A DNA stretch of 64,000 nucleotides from CAZBEL01 sp964628055 (GTDB lineage: Bacteria; Fidelibacterota; Marinisomatia; Marinisomatales; TCS56): contig CAZVNL010000008.1 in assembly GCA_964628055.1 (NCBI GenBank), positions 1 through 64,000 of the forward strand. Direction: 5' to 3'. This document shows positions 44,003-53,671 of the stretch, one piece after another (positions within the stretch are counted from its first letter, which is position 1; each line of letters opens with the position of its first letter). Made by a program: the position numbers and the translations under genes. A model generated the notes under the pieces. The model searched no databases. It was not told the origin of the DNA and was given only the letters and a program-made list of their open reading frames with translations.

Positions 44003-45114
44003 TTAGGGGTGGGCCTGTTCGGGAATTTGCTGCATAAGATAGGCCCGGATGAAAAAATCGATATCCCCGTCCATGACTGCCTGGACGTTGCCCGTTTCGG
44101 CCTTGGTTCGGTGGTCCTTCACCATGGTGTAGGGATGAAAAACGTAAGAGCGGATTTGACTACCCCACCCGATATCCTTTTTTTGGCTTTCCAATTGGCG
44201 CACGGCGTCCCGCTCTTTTTCCAGTTCCAACTGATACAAACGGGCCTTTAAGACCTTCATGGCCAGGGATTTGTTTTTGTGCTGGGAGCGTTCATTCTGG
44301 CACTGGACGACAATCCCCGTGGGCAGGTGCGTAATGCGGATGGCCGAATCGGTCTTATTCACGTGTTGGCCTCCGGCGCCGCTAGCCCGGTACGTATCGA
44401 TCCTCAGATCGTTGGGGTTGATCTCGATGGCTACTTCTTCCTCCACTGCCGGGTATACAAATACCGAGGCAAAGGAGGTATGCCGTCGCTTGTTGGCATC
44501 AAAGGGCGAAATCCGGACCAGACGATGGATACCTACCTCCGCCTTCAATAGACCATGGGCATACTCTCCCTGAACCTCGAAGGTTACATCCTTCAGACCG
44601 GCTTCCTCTCCCGGTTGGTAGTCCAGCACCTGGCGGGTAAAGCCCTTCTTTTCCACCCAGCGCGTGTACATGCGGTAGAGCATTTCCGCCCAATCCTGAC
44701 TTTCGGTACCCCCGGCGCCGGGATGAATGGTGACAATGGCATCCTTAAGATCATCTTCCGTTCCCAAGATAAGCCGTAATTCAACCTCTTCCACTAGTTT
44801 ACGGTAGGTGGTTAATTCACGTTCCACTTCGTGTAGGGACACCTCCCCTTCAGCAGCAAATTCCAAGAGCACTTCCAGATCGCTGTGGCGTTTTTCCAGG
44901 TTATTCCACAGGGCGAGCTCTTTTTCTAAAAGGGTAGTCTTTTTTAATACGGTAGAGGCCTTCCGGGGGTCATTCCAGAAAGACGCTTCCAAGGACTCGT
45001 GGCGGAGTCGATCCAGTTGCTTTTCCTTGGCTGGAAGGTCAAAGATACCCCCGAAGTTCAAGAAAAGTTTTTTCTATGGAGTGAAATTGATCCTTTAATT
45101 CGCTTAAATCCATT
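44003..45114 (-). CDS. prfB: peptide chain release factor 2, frameshift-regulated
   Basis: The main frame (44003-45061) carries HRLVRISPFD and the GGQ loop GAGGQHVNKTDSAIRI, so this is RF2 (stops UGA and UAA). A short upstream frame starts at the ATG at 45114 and reads MDLSELKDQFHSIEKTFL. Joining it through GAA CTT CGG GGG TAT CTT to GAC in the main frame yields about 369 residues, the normal RF2 length. The CTT-TGA-C at 45038-45044, preceded by CGGGGG, is the canonical RF2 +1 site. However, the ATG frame hits another TGA at 45058-45060 first, so two +1 steps are needed or one base is wrong. No ribosome-binding site precedes the ATG. It is the first gene of the block. Confidence 0.93.
45038..45063 (-). 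promoter_or_regulatory. RF2 programmed +1 frameshift region with two CTT-TGA steps
   Basis: The downstream step is GGGGG-TAT-CTT-TGA-C (TGA at 45039-45041), essentially identical to the autoregulatory site of E. coli prfB, where low RF2 lets ribosomes slip +1. Eighteen bases upstream is a second CTT-TGA (TGA at 45058-45060) without a Shine-Dalgarno-like stimulator. A one-base loss in the A6 run at 45069-45074 would remove the need for the upstream step. Confidence 0.85.
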
Positions 45115-45220
45115 GAAATAATTTACGGTATCAGGCCGATTCACGAACATGAAAAACTCAACCTTCTGAAGCGCCTTCGCCCTCCTGGGCCGGGAATCCT
45201 AAAAACCCGGGGGGAAGCGT

Positions 45221-46084
45221 TTACTCCAAGAAAAAATAAACCCATTCTGATTCACTACTGGATTCATCCCGGTTGGTCTGGTTGTTCACCTCCCCAATGG
45301 CCTTTACTTTCCAACGGTACTGACCCGCTTTCAGGGAGTCGTTTTTCTGCAGGCAATTAAGGACGTTTCCCGGCCAGGGATCCCACACGGGAAAATAGGC
45401 AATGCCCTGGGGAGTGGTATTTCCGCACTCGTAACAATCGTTATTGAACCGGCTGATCCAAAACGCCTCCGTTTGGAGCGATTGGATGACGCGCTCCAGG
45501 CGTAGGACGAATTCGTTAGAGTAGACAAAATGGGACGGGCGATCCATCCACTCAAAATAGAGTTCCTCTATGGCGACCGTATCATTCACCGGCGTGTAGG
45601 GTACGGGAGCATTTAACAAGGTATAGTCGATAGTGTCACTGGAGGGACTGCGATTTCCCGCTAGGTCAAAGGCGCGGAGATAGTAGTAATAATGGCGGTA
45701 CTGCTCCACGTTGTCATCATAATACAGGGTGTCGGTGCCCGGTTCAAATAGATCCACCGTGTAACGCTTTTGATAGGAGCTGTTTTTAACCGAGTCAGCG
45801 CGAAATAGCTCGTACCCACTCAAGTCCGGTTCTCCATTGGGATGCCACATGAGGACGATGGCGCCCCCGCCCCGGCTAGCGGCGTCGATGCCCTGTTCCA
45901 CCCAGGCTTCGGGAAGGGACTTTAAAACCCACCGGGGCGCCGCGGGCGGCGTGGGGTCCTCGGGAGGTTCGTTACAGTTGAACGTCATGCTTGACAAAAG
46001 CACACCGAGCAATATTAGTCTAAAGCGCACAGAGGCTTTGCACCCCACCTTTGAACTACCTGGTAGGCCTAGTAAACGCCTCAT
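45221..46084 (-). CDS. putative lipoprotein with fibronectin-III-like domain, PorV-linked
   Basis: This 287-residue protein has a basic N-terminus, a hydrophobic stretch (RLILLGVLLSSMTF) and a Cys at about 36 (FNC), a weak lipobox. The region about 50-160 resembles a fibronectin type III fold (GEPDLSGYELFRADS, YYYYLRAFDLAGNRSP). The C-terminal half ends in a strand-like segment with aromatic residues. Its ATG overlaps the PorV stop as ATGA, so it is translationally coupled and probably acts with the porU/porV products on the cell surface. An in-frame GTG at 46030 is an alternative start. No named family was recognised. Confidence 0.6.
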   Translation of the reverse strand: MRRLLGLPGSSKVGCKASVRFRLILLGVLLSSMTFNCNEPPEDPTPPAAPRWVLKSLPEAWVEQGIDAASRGGGAIVLMWHPNGEPDLSGYELFRADSVKNSSYQKRYTVDLFEPGTDTLYYDDNVEQYRHYYYYLRAFDLAGNRSPSSDTIDYTLLNAPVPYTPVNDTVAIEELYFEWMDRPSHFVYSNEFVLRLERVIQSLQTEAFWISRFNNDCYECGNTTPQGIAYFPVWDPWPGNVLNCLQKNDSLKAGQYRWKVKAIGEVNNQTNRDESSSESEWVYFFLE

Positions 46085-47076
46085 TGTATCCCCACACCAA
46101 TACGATGAATGTTCCCCAAGTCGTGGGGCGCAAAACTGTATTCCAAGGTTGCCTGGTAGCCCTTGAACGGGAAGGTGATCCCCACCCCGCCCTGGAGAGA
46201 TTCGTCTTTAAGCCCCATTTGGACCAGCATGAGGTTCCGATAATTGAGTTCGAAGCCGAAGCGATGAGAATGAAAAGTGGTGGAATGGAACTGGGTATAG
46301 GCCGTCAGGGTAAGGGGGATAATCCCCAACGGTTGCACATAACTAAACCCTGTCACCAACTCGGTAGGAACCACCTCGATGCGACCGGACGTCCAGTACA
46401 AGCGCGTTCCCAGCACATCGTTCAACGCCATACCTAAACGCAGATCGCCTAAGATCTCGGACACCATCAATTCCCCCAGATCTAACTGGATGAGGCCTCC
46501 TAAATCAAGTCCCACGCCATTGCTTTCTAAAGTGTAAAGTCGTTTGTGCAGGTAAGTTACATTCAACCCCACGGGGAGTTTCACTTGTAAGGGAGCGAAC
46601 CGCCAACCAGGGTCCCACAGGACCTGGTAATTGCGGGTGAGGGTAAAGGTAAGCGCAGTTTCCAAGTCGCTGAAGGTGTTAAAGCCGCGGGCGGTCAAGG
46701 CCCGGATGGAATCTCGCCGGGCGCCCAAGTCCCGAATATTCCCTAAAAACGGTCGCCTGGGAATGGAGGTAACCAAGCTCGTTTGGTTGTGAAGGCCCCA
46801 ATTCCAGGCCTCGCCGAGGGCCTGAATCAAATGGAGGGAAATGAAATCAGTCATACCAAATTGGTTCACGTAGGTGCCCTGGAAAACATTGTCATCCAAA
46901 AACGCCATAGTGGCGGGGTTGACGAGGTAGGCGCTGGGATATTCAGCAAACGCCACTACGGCCTGCCCCAGGGCGGCCACCCGGGGGGTAGTTCCCAGCT
47001 CCTGAAAGGCATCGGCATAGCGCCCCTGACTCAGAAGTACGGTGACAAACAGCAATAAACCAACTCGAACTTTCAC
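46081..47076 (-). CDS. porV: PorV/PorQ-family outer-membrane protein
   Basis: This 331-residue beta-barrel protein has a signal peptide (VGLLLFVTVLLSQGRYADA) followed by RVAALGQAVVAFAEYPSAYLVNPA, the conserved opening of the PorV/PorQ (UPF0164) family. PorV is the outer-membrane shuttle that presents type IX secretion substrates to PorU. It overlaps the porU stop by four bases and the lipoprotein start by four bases. Whether it is PorV or PorQ cannot be decided; the direct porU linkage favours PorV. Confidence 0.78.
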   Translation of the reverse strand: MKVRVGLLLFVTVLLSQGRYADAFQELGTTPRVAALGQAVVAFAEYPSAYLVNPATMAFLDDNVFQGTYVNQFGMTDFISLHLIQALGEAWNWGLHNQTSLVTSIPRRPFLGNIRDLGARRDSIRALTARGFNTFSDLETALTFTLTRNYQVLWDPGWRFAPLQVKLPVGLNVTYLHKRLYTLESNGVGLDLGGLIQLDLGELMVSEILGDLRLGMALNDVLGTRLYWTSGRIEVVPTELVTGFSYVQPLGIIPLTLTAYTQFHSTTFHSHRFGFELNYRNLMLVQMGLKDESLQGGVGITFPFKGYQATLEYSFAPHDLGNIHRIGVGIQ

Positions 47077-50000
47077 CGAGCTTTGGCTACCTTTCCGCGC
47101 TTTTTTATCACCTGTTGGCCTTTTTTGGCATACATCTGGTAAAAGTAGACCCCGTTGGCTACGAAAGACCCGGTTTTATCACGACCGTCCCAAACAATTT
47201 CATGATAGGCCCCTCGGCGAGGGTCCAGGGCCGTCACCATGGCACCGGAATCCACTTCCCAGATCAACCGTCCATCCAAGGTGTAAACCTTCAGCGAAAA
47301 CCGGTCCACCGTTTCCGTAAGCTCATAAGCAAATACGGTCTTATCGGTGAAGGGGTTGGGGAAATTTCCATAATCAATGAGGGCCAATTGCTCCCACACC
47401 CGGAAGGTGAGGCTCAGTGTATCGGATAAATTTCCCGCCGCATCGGCCACCACCAGACGAATACTGGAATCTGAGGGAGAGAGGGTGGGTGTTAGTTGAA
47501 TCCCGATCTGATTGCCCCTCCCGTTGACATTCATGATTCCCGTGAGGTTCCGAAGGCGCCCATTCACCCAGAACTGCACCTCATCGGGACGGCAATCCAC
47601 CCCGTTTTGATCGTTGGCGATGACCGTTAACACCGGGGTAGTATTGATATAACTATCCTTTAAAAAGCGCTGACCGTTCAACATGGCTTCTAAAAAAGGA
47701 GGTTCCAGGTCGTTGACGCTCATCCAGGCCACTTGAAGGTCACCTGAACCCGGGAAATTCGCCCCCTCACCTTCTACAGTATACTGAGCCACCGGCAGCC
47801 AGAGATCCACAAAACCGTAATATTGGTACAAGAACACCGAATCTGGCAGGGGGTTTTGTAGAGACCATCGCACGTCATAAGGAACCCCGGCGCGAGAGGT
47901 AATCTGGACCGCAGCCCGTTGTGAATCCAGGTGCACGGCGGTGAAATTGGGTTGGTTAAGTAGGGTCGTTTTCTGAACCGAAGATAAGGTCAAAATATAA
48001 TCTTCCGTAGTGGCTCCGCCGGGAACCTCCACGTCCACGCCCGGGAGTCCCACCACGGCGTGGGTCTGGAGATCTTCCGTCGTCCCCAATGATTTAGTGA
48101 CCCAGAAGGCACGGGTTGGTAGACGCCGGTAAAGGGTATCATCGGTAACCGAGGATTGTATAGACGGGGTGCTCACAATGACCCGATAGGCATGTGTTCC
48201 CCGAGGAAATACGTTGGAAACGCGGGCCCCAATAGAGCTGGGGGTGTACTTCAGGGTATCCTGCCCCAAAAGTTCCCAGCCTGCCGGTGTTTCTCGCTGG
48301 AAAGTGACGGTTCCTTGATCAAAGGCCACGCTACTATGCTCTATGGTGGCTTCCAAGCCGATAGCATTATTAACGAAAAACCGGAGGTCAGTGGGACGTA
48401 CGTTTGGCAATTGGTGGATATAAAGATAAAAGCGGGGGCCCACGTAGTACCGTCCGTTGGTGTCTTTTATCCGGCAGTACAACTCCCACTCCAGGTATTC
48501 GGTCTGGGGAGGGATCCGGTGCCTGGGCTGGTAAACCCCGTCCTGATAATCCATCTCCGTAACGAACACATTCACCCAACCGGGCGCGAGGGCATCATAA
48601 CGGCGCATCCACAGTTCTACCTTTTCCACCCCGGTGGTACCCAGTAACACAGCGTGGACGTTGATGCTATCCCGAACAGTAGGTTGTTCGGGTTCGATAG
48701 ATAAAATCTTTGCCACGGGCAACGGCGTAAACACCGTGTCGTTAGCCTGGTAAATGTCCTGATCCAAGGCGTAGGTCGTATTCACCGTGTACCAAGCAGA
48801 GGTGAATGTATCGGGGAGGGTCAAGGTGTACGGCGGGTCTTCGTCTATGAGAACGGGATCATCCGTAACCGGATAGTTGCGGTCGTCAAAAAGTTGCACG
48901 GTGATGGCGTTTGGTGAGCCATTGGTAGGCGTAATGGTGAGCGCTTTGCCGCTATCGCTCACTGGTGGGTCGACCGTTAGGGTTGCCTTCTCAGGAAAAG
49001 GCACAAATAACGCTGGGTCGCCCAGGAGATTGTACTGGTAAATCTGGGAACGGGCAATATCAGGAAAGGCCGTATTGGAAGCGAGGTACCGCACTTTGGC
49101 CATATTGAGCAGGGGGCCAACGGGGCTGTCCCGCGTCTTTAACAACAAGTCACTGAAAGGTTGCAGCAGCATAAAATCGTTAATGATCCACCCCACGCCG
49201 GCGCTTCCAATCCAGGCGGTGGCGCCGCCCTCTGCTTTCAATACCATGCGGCGACCAAGACTGTTGGGGTTTGTGACGTCTCCCGTAAAACAGGTCATGC
49301 TGGTGACCAGAGGTTGGGTTGTCGTATTGGCCAGGGATCCCAGGTCATCCAGGGTCAAAAGGGAGCGGTCCCCCCACACGGCGCCACCGCCATGTCCTAA
49401 AAAGTTGACCCAAATCCGGCCCTCGTTCAGGTAGTTCACCAAATCATCAGTGGACCCATAAAAAGGGCCTCCCTCAGAGTATTGGTCTACGTATAAGCGC
49501 GCGGGGAAAAAGCCGTCTCCCACCAGTGCGTTAAGCAACACTTCCGATTGCTCCTTAAAGGTGGTTTCGTACCCGCCAATCAATAGGATGCGGTTATGCC
49601 AGGGAGTTGTTTGAAAGGTATTCAGGGCTAATATTTTTTGCACAGCCTGGTCCAGTTCAGCCATATTCCGGGCGGGCAGTCGGCCGATGGCAAACTCGGG
49701 TAACAGGTCCTCTCCGGCAACACAACTATACCAGTAATCCGAAGCCACCGCACCGAAGCCAACGGTTTGTATTTTCATGGCGGGCAGGAAATGGGGCGTG
49801 GCGCCGGTACCTCCTTCCCAGCCAAACCACTTTCCCTGCTGGGCTAGGAGCACGGTGGAGGGTCGCGGTTGCCAGTTCCAGTAGACATCGGTGAGAAAAT
49901 CACGGAGGGCATAGGGCGAGACCACACCGCCACTGTATTCCCGATACACCTCGGCCACATCGATAAACACGCCATTACGGGCCAAGACCAGGGGATTAAC

Positions 50001-51779
50001 TACCGTCCGAAATGAATCTGGTCCCAGGACTAGATAGGGCGCTCCCCCCACTACCAGGGGGGTCGTAATAGGATCGACCGGTGACAGGGATTTTACCGGC
50101 TTTAACCGGGACTCGGCGAAGGCCTGGTAAAGGGTGGAATCCGAATTCACGAAATCCTGAAACACGATTCGGTAGGTTCCCGTCCCGGCGCTGGCGAGAA
50201 CCAGATAATCCGTCAGGCGGGACAAGCCATCCTTGAAGAGCCAGAGGTCCGGCGAGGTAAAACCAGAAATATCAAATTGCGTCATTACCGGAATGGCCCC
50301 TTGCAGACTAAATTCCAGATAGTCATCTTGGGCCTCGTAAAGGCGGTCGTAACTCAGTTCTACCCAGTCCAGATAAACCTGATCGTAGGGGTTTGCCGGG
50401 TCACCTGCTAAGCTGATGGACAGCGTGTTGAGGCCATCATTCAGAAAGGTATTCAACAGGGAAGTGTTATTTGTACTCTGGAGGGTATAGTCCGTTTGAC
50501 CGCTCCAGGCGCCGCTGAGGAGTTGATAGCCATTCAGGTTTACCTGAACCGTATGGTTGCCGGTCGTCATCCCTTGAAAACGCAGGACAATTTGAAACGT
50601 GGCCGTGGCCTCCTGCTTGGGACTGGCCAGCGTAAAGGGGAAGGACACTTGCGTGCCTCCCTGAATGGGCGGTTCCATGAAAAAATGCTCGAAGGTATCC
50701 CATTGTTCGTGGAGCCCCAGAGTTCCCAGGCGGGCAAAATACTCGTTTCTTTCAATGTGCCGAGTAAAGCGATAATCCGTGGGTAGGTAAACCTGGCCGG
50801 GGTCTAAACCGGGGTAAGCACTTTCCGATAGATAACGCAACCCCCACGTCTCCCCCCAGGTTAACCAGTAAACATTCTCCGGTGTGTAAAAATTGTCACG
50901 GTAGGGCGCACCCTCGGGTGGGGGGTTGGGTTGGCCCTGAAATACTAGGCGGTCCCCCGGATCAAAATGGCCATCATCCTGTCCTACTACGTAGAGAGGA
51001 ACTTCCTTCTCCTGGTTCCAGAGTCGAAAGGTGCGGGGATCCACACCGCTCACCGTCAGGCCACTATCAAGCATTGTCGCCTGGGTGAGGACGTACCATC
51101 CAACGGTATCCACGCTAAGTCTGGCAATGTGCGGAGAATACTGGTAAGGTGGGATGGTAACCAGCATGGTAGATGAGCGGGATCGGGTAGGGGAAGCCAG
51201 CGAACCAAGCTCCGTTTGGGATAACAGGGATGGCCGGCGACGCCCCCGGGCTGACCAGCGAATTTGAATGGTCAAATGTTTATTCCAAACTAGCTTTCCG
51301 GCCGCGATACGGATAGGGAAAACCTCCAGCGCTACTGTGTCATGACCTTTTATGGAGACCGTCTTTTTAATTTGTGCCACCTGCCCGGGAAAAGAACGCC
51401 CTTCCCAAATAACAAGGGGGCGTTGGAGGTCAATTCCTTTAGCCGCTTCACCACCCGTTAAAGGGATCGTTACACCAGCGAGCTGGTGCTCCGGGCTACG
51501 GTATACGTCCACCTGAGCATTTTCCGGCACATTTAATAAAACCTCCTCAACGTAGAATAGGCGCGGTAAACCGGGAATCTGGTACGGGGTAAGGGCAGGT
51601 CGCGTGTGGAGTTGATTGCTCTCGTCAACCCAGACTGAATCTACCTGTACTTCAAGGGTTAAAAGACCAGGTCGGGTAAAGCGGACGGTTAGGGGAGCAC
51701 CATATAACGTAATTAGAAAAAGGATCAGCCCTATACCCCACGGCTCCCTTCTACGACACGCAGACCTAGCAAATTTCAT
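47073..51779 (-). CDS. porU: PorU-like type IX secretion C25 peptidase
   Basis: A protein of about 1568 residues. The ATG at 51779 is chosen because it gives a basic start and a signal helix (WGIGLILFLITLYG); a longer start adds 17 residues. After an N-terminal beta domain comes a gingipain-type (C25) catalytic domain with His in NFLGHGGG (about residue 796) and Cys in SMTCFTG (about residue 830), then Ig-like modules. The C-terminal about 90 residues (NFPNPFTDKTVF, then IVWDGRDKTG and GVYFYQMYA) match a FlgD-like / type IX sorting domain. PorU removes that domain from secreted proteins. The gene is first of porU-porV-lipoprotein. Confidence 0.85.
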   Translation of the reverse strand: MKFARSACRRREPWGIGLILFLITLYGAPLTVRFTRPGLLTLEVQVDSVWVDESNQLHTRPALTPYQIPGLPRLFYVEEVLLNVPENAQVDVYRSPEHQLAGVTIPLTGGEAAKGIDLQRPLVIWEGRSFPGQVAQIKKTVSIKGHDTVALEVFPIRIAAGKLVWNKHLTIQIRWSARGRRRPSLLSQTELGSLASPTRSRSSTMLVTIPPYQYSPHIARLSVDTVGWYVLTQATMLDSGLTVSGVDPRTFRLWNQEKEVPLYVVGQDDGHFDPGDRLVFQGQPNPPPEGAPYRDNFYTPENVYWLTWGETWGLRYLSESAYPGLDPGQVYLPTDYRFTRHIERNEYFARLGTLGLHEQWDTFEHFFMEPPIQGGTQVSFPFTLASPKQEATATFQIVLRFQGMTTGNHTVQVNLNGYQLLSGAWSGQTDYTLQSTNNTSLLNTFLNDGLNTLSISLAGDPANPYDQVYLDWVELSYDRLYEAQDDYLEFSLQGAIPVMTQFDISGFTSPDLWLFKDGLSRLTDYLVLASAGTGTYRIVFQDFVNSDSTLYQAFAESRLKPVKSLSPVDPITTPLVVGGAPYLVLGPDSFRTVVNPLVLARNGVFIDVAEVYREYSGGVVSPYALRDFLTDVYWNWQPRPSTVLLAQQGKWFGWEGGTGATPHFLPAMKIQTVGFGAVASDYWYSCVAGEDLLPEFAIGRLPARNMAELDQAVQKILALNTFQTTPWHNRILLIGGYETTFKEQSEVLLNALVGDGFFPARLYVDQYSEGGPFYGSTDDLVNYLNEGRIWVNFLGHGGGAVWGDRSLLTLDDLGSLANTTTQPLVTSMTCFTGDVTNPNSLGRRMVLKAEGGATAWIGSAGVGWIINDFMLLQPFSDLLLKTRDSPVGPLLNMAKVRYLASNTAFPDIARSQIYQYNLLGDPALFVPFPEKATLTVDPPVSDSGKALTITPTNGSPNAITVQLFDDRNYPVTDDPVLIDEDPPYTLTLPDTFTSAWYTVNTTYALDQDIYQANDTVFTPLPVAKILSIEPEQPTVRDSINVHAVLLGTTGVEKVELWMRRYDALAPGWVNVFVTEMDYQDGVYQPRHRIPPQTEYLEWELYCRIKDTNGRYYVGPRFYLYIHQLPNVRPTDLRFFVNNAIGLEATIEHSSVAFDQGTVTFQRETPAGWELLGQDTLKYTPSSIGARVSNVFPRGTHAYRVIVSTPSIQSSVTDDTLYRRLPTRAFWVTKSLGTTEDLQTHAVVGLPGVDVEVPGGATTEDYILTLSSVQKTTLLNQPNFTAVHLDSQRAAVQITSRAGVPYDVRWSLQNPLPDSVFLYQYYGFVDLWLPVAQYTVEGEGANFPGSGDLQVAWMSVNDLEPPFLEAMLNGQRFLKDSYINTTPVLTVIANDQNGVDCRPDEVQFWVNGRLRNLTGIMNVNGRGNQIGIQLTPTLSPSDSSIRLVVADAAGNLSDTLSLTFRVWEQLALIDYGNFPNPFTDKTVFAYELTETVDRFSLKVYTLDGRLIWEVDSGAMVTALDPRRGAYHEIVWDGRDKTGSFVANGVYFYQMYAKKGQQVIKKRGKVAKAR

Positions 51780-51975
51780 TTTGATGCAAAACTTGGTAAA
51801 GATATTTATATCAAAGCAACCATTGTTCACCTAATGATTAAAATTAAAATGAATAAACAAAGAAAGAAAAGGGTCAAACCTGGAAACGATAATTCAACGA
51901 TAGGATTTACGGTACCAGTGACAGCGCTATTAAAGTATATCAAAAAGTCATCATGAATCACCATTTTTTAATACC

Positions 51976-52752
51976 TTAATCCCCCGAGGAAATAAACATC
52001 CTTTCGTTGAGATAGCGGCGGAGTTCCATTTCGTCCAGACCCACTTTAAAGAGGCGACCATTTTCCGCCACGGAAACACGACCGGTCTCTTCCGATACCA
52101 CGATTACCAGGGCATCGGTTTCCTCGGTGATACCCAGGGCTGCGCGATGGCGGGTGCCCATTTGGGGATCCACCATGGTGCTCTCCGTGAGGGGTAGAAT
52201 ACAGGTAGCAGCATCGATGACATCATTCTGGATAATGACTGCCCCATCGTGCAGCGGAGAAGTGGGGTTGAAAATGGACACGAGCAAGGGGGCGGTGACT
52301 TCTGCTTTCAATTGTGTTCCCGCTTCCTTGTAGGTGCGCATTCCCGTTTCTCTCTGGATGACGATAAGGGCGCCCCACTGACGCTTTTTCAATTCGTTGG
52401 TGGCTTCTACAATGGCCTCGATGGTTCGGGAAGAGCCCACGCGAAAGATGGTCCGGAAAAAGCGCGTTTGCCCCACGTAGATAAGCAACCGTCTCAACTC
52501 CGGTTGAAAGAGAATCACGAAGGCTACCACCCACACCGTTTGAAATTGGTTTACCAACCAGGAGGAGGCACTCAAACCAACCGCATTAAAAAGAAAAGAA
52601 ACGATTAATAGAATAATTAACCCCACCAGCATCTGGCCGGCCCGGGTTTCCCGAAAGTACTGAAATATCTTGTAAAAAAGCCAACTCACCAAGAGTAAAT
52701 CAATAATATCAATGAGCGTAACGGTGAGGAACCCGATTTTAAAAAGAACCAT
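51976..52752 (-). CDS. cdaA: diadenylate cyclase CdaA
   Basis: This 258-residue membrane enzyme makes the second messenger c-di-AMP. Three N-terminal transmembrane helices (about 10-95) are followed by the DAC domain with TSPLHDGAVII and RHRAALGI, the two active-site motifs. c-di-AMP controls potassium and osmolyte balance in many bacteria. Unlike Firmicutes clusters there is no cdaR or glmM next to it; it follows folP, with TAATG overlap. Confidence 0.95.
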   Translation of the reverse strand: MVLFKIGFLTVTLIDIIDLLLVSWLFYKIFQYFRETRAGQMLVGLIILLIVSFLFNAVGLSASSWLVNQFQTVWVVAFVILFQPELRRLLIYVGQTRFFRTIFRVGSSRTIEAIVEATNELKKRQWGALIVIQRETGMRTYKEAGTQLKAEVTAPLLVSIFNPTSPLHDGAVIIQNDVIDAATCILPLTESTMVDPQMGTRHRAALGITEETDALVIVVSEETGRVSVAENGRLFKVGLDEMELRRYLNERMFISSGD

Positions 52753-53594
52753 TACTCTCCACCCCTACGAATGCGATCGCTGATTATGGCCACCCGTTTC
52801 ATCTCCCGAATGTCGTGTACGCGTACAATCCGGGCACCTTTTAAAATCGCCGCCGTAACCGCGGCGGCAGTCCCTTCGAGGCGTTGGTCAACCGGGAGAC
52901 CCAGCGTCTGGCCGATGAAAGATTTTCGCGACGGCCCTACCAAAACGGGAAACCCTAACTGAATAATCTCGTCCAAGCGGTAAAGCAATTCGAAATTATC
53001 CTTCAAACGCTTTCCAAAACCGATCCCCGGATCCAGGATAATCTGCGCATTTGTAATCCCCTCACTCCGGGAAAACTCCACCCGTTCCTGGAAATAAGCA
53101 ATAATTTCTTGCATCAAATTCTCATAGGTGGGATTGACCTGCATCTCCCGGGGGGTACCCTTGATGTGCATGATAACTACCGGTACCCCTGACCGGGCAA
53201 TTAAGTGGGTCATCTGCGAATCGAACTGCAACCCGCTGATATCGTTCACTAATTGGGCCCCCGCCGCCAGCGCCCGTTCGGCAACCGCTGCCTTATAGGT
53301 ATCGATGGATAGGAGCGCCCGGGAGCGTTGGGCAAGACGCTCAATAACGGGAAGGACACGCTTTAGCTCCTCCTCAAGGGGAACAGGTTCGGCGCCGGGA
53401 CGGGTGGACTCCCCGCCAATGTCGATAATGTCCGCTCCCTGGTCTTCCAGCTCCAAAGCGCGAGCCACGGCTTGCTCGGTCTTCAGGTATCGTCCCCCAT
53501 CACTGAATGAATCCGGCGTGACGTTCAAAATGCCCATAATCAAGGTGGGTTGCCGGGGATTCGAAAGGCGTTGATAAAATTCAGACAGCGTCAT
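52752..53594 (-). CDS. folP: dihydropteroate synthase
   Basis: This 280-residue TIM-barrel enzyme joins p-aminobenzoate to dihydropterin pyrophosphate in folate synthesis. It shows GILNVTPDSFSDGG near residue 21, DIGGESTRPGAEP and DPGIGFGK. The length is standard. It supplies folate to metF and ftcD elsewhere in this window. It starts 77 bases after ftsH. Confidence 0.96.
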   Translation of the reverse strand: MTLSEFYQRLSNPRQPTLIMGILNVTPDSFSDGGRYLKTEQAVARALELEDQGADIIDIGGESTRPGAEPVPLEEELKRVLPVIERLAQRSRALLSIDTYKAAVAERALAAGAQLVNDISGLQFDSQMTHLIARSGVPVVIMHIKGTPREMQVNPTYENLMQEIIAYFQERVEFSRSEGITNAQIILDPGIGFGKRLKDNFELLYRLDEIIQLGFPVLVGPSRKSFIGQTLGLPVDQRLEGTAAAVTAAILKGARIVRVHDIREMKRVAIISDRIRRGGE

Positions 53595-53671
53595 TAAACA
53601 ATGCCCTGATTAAGCCCCATCGTCCATTGTTACCGGCGGTCAGGGTGAACCTGGATATTCCTGGTAATCAA

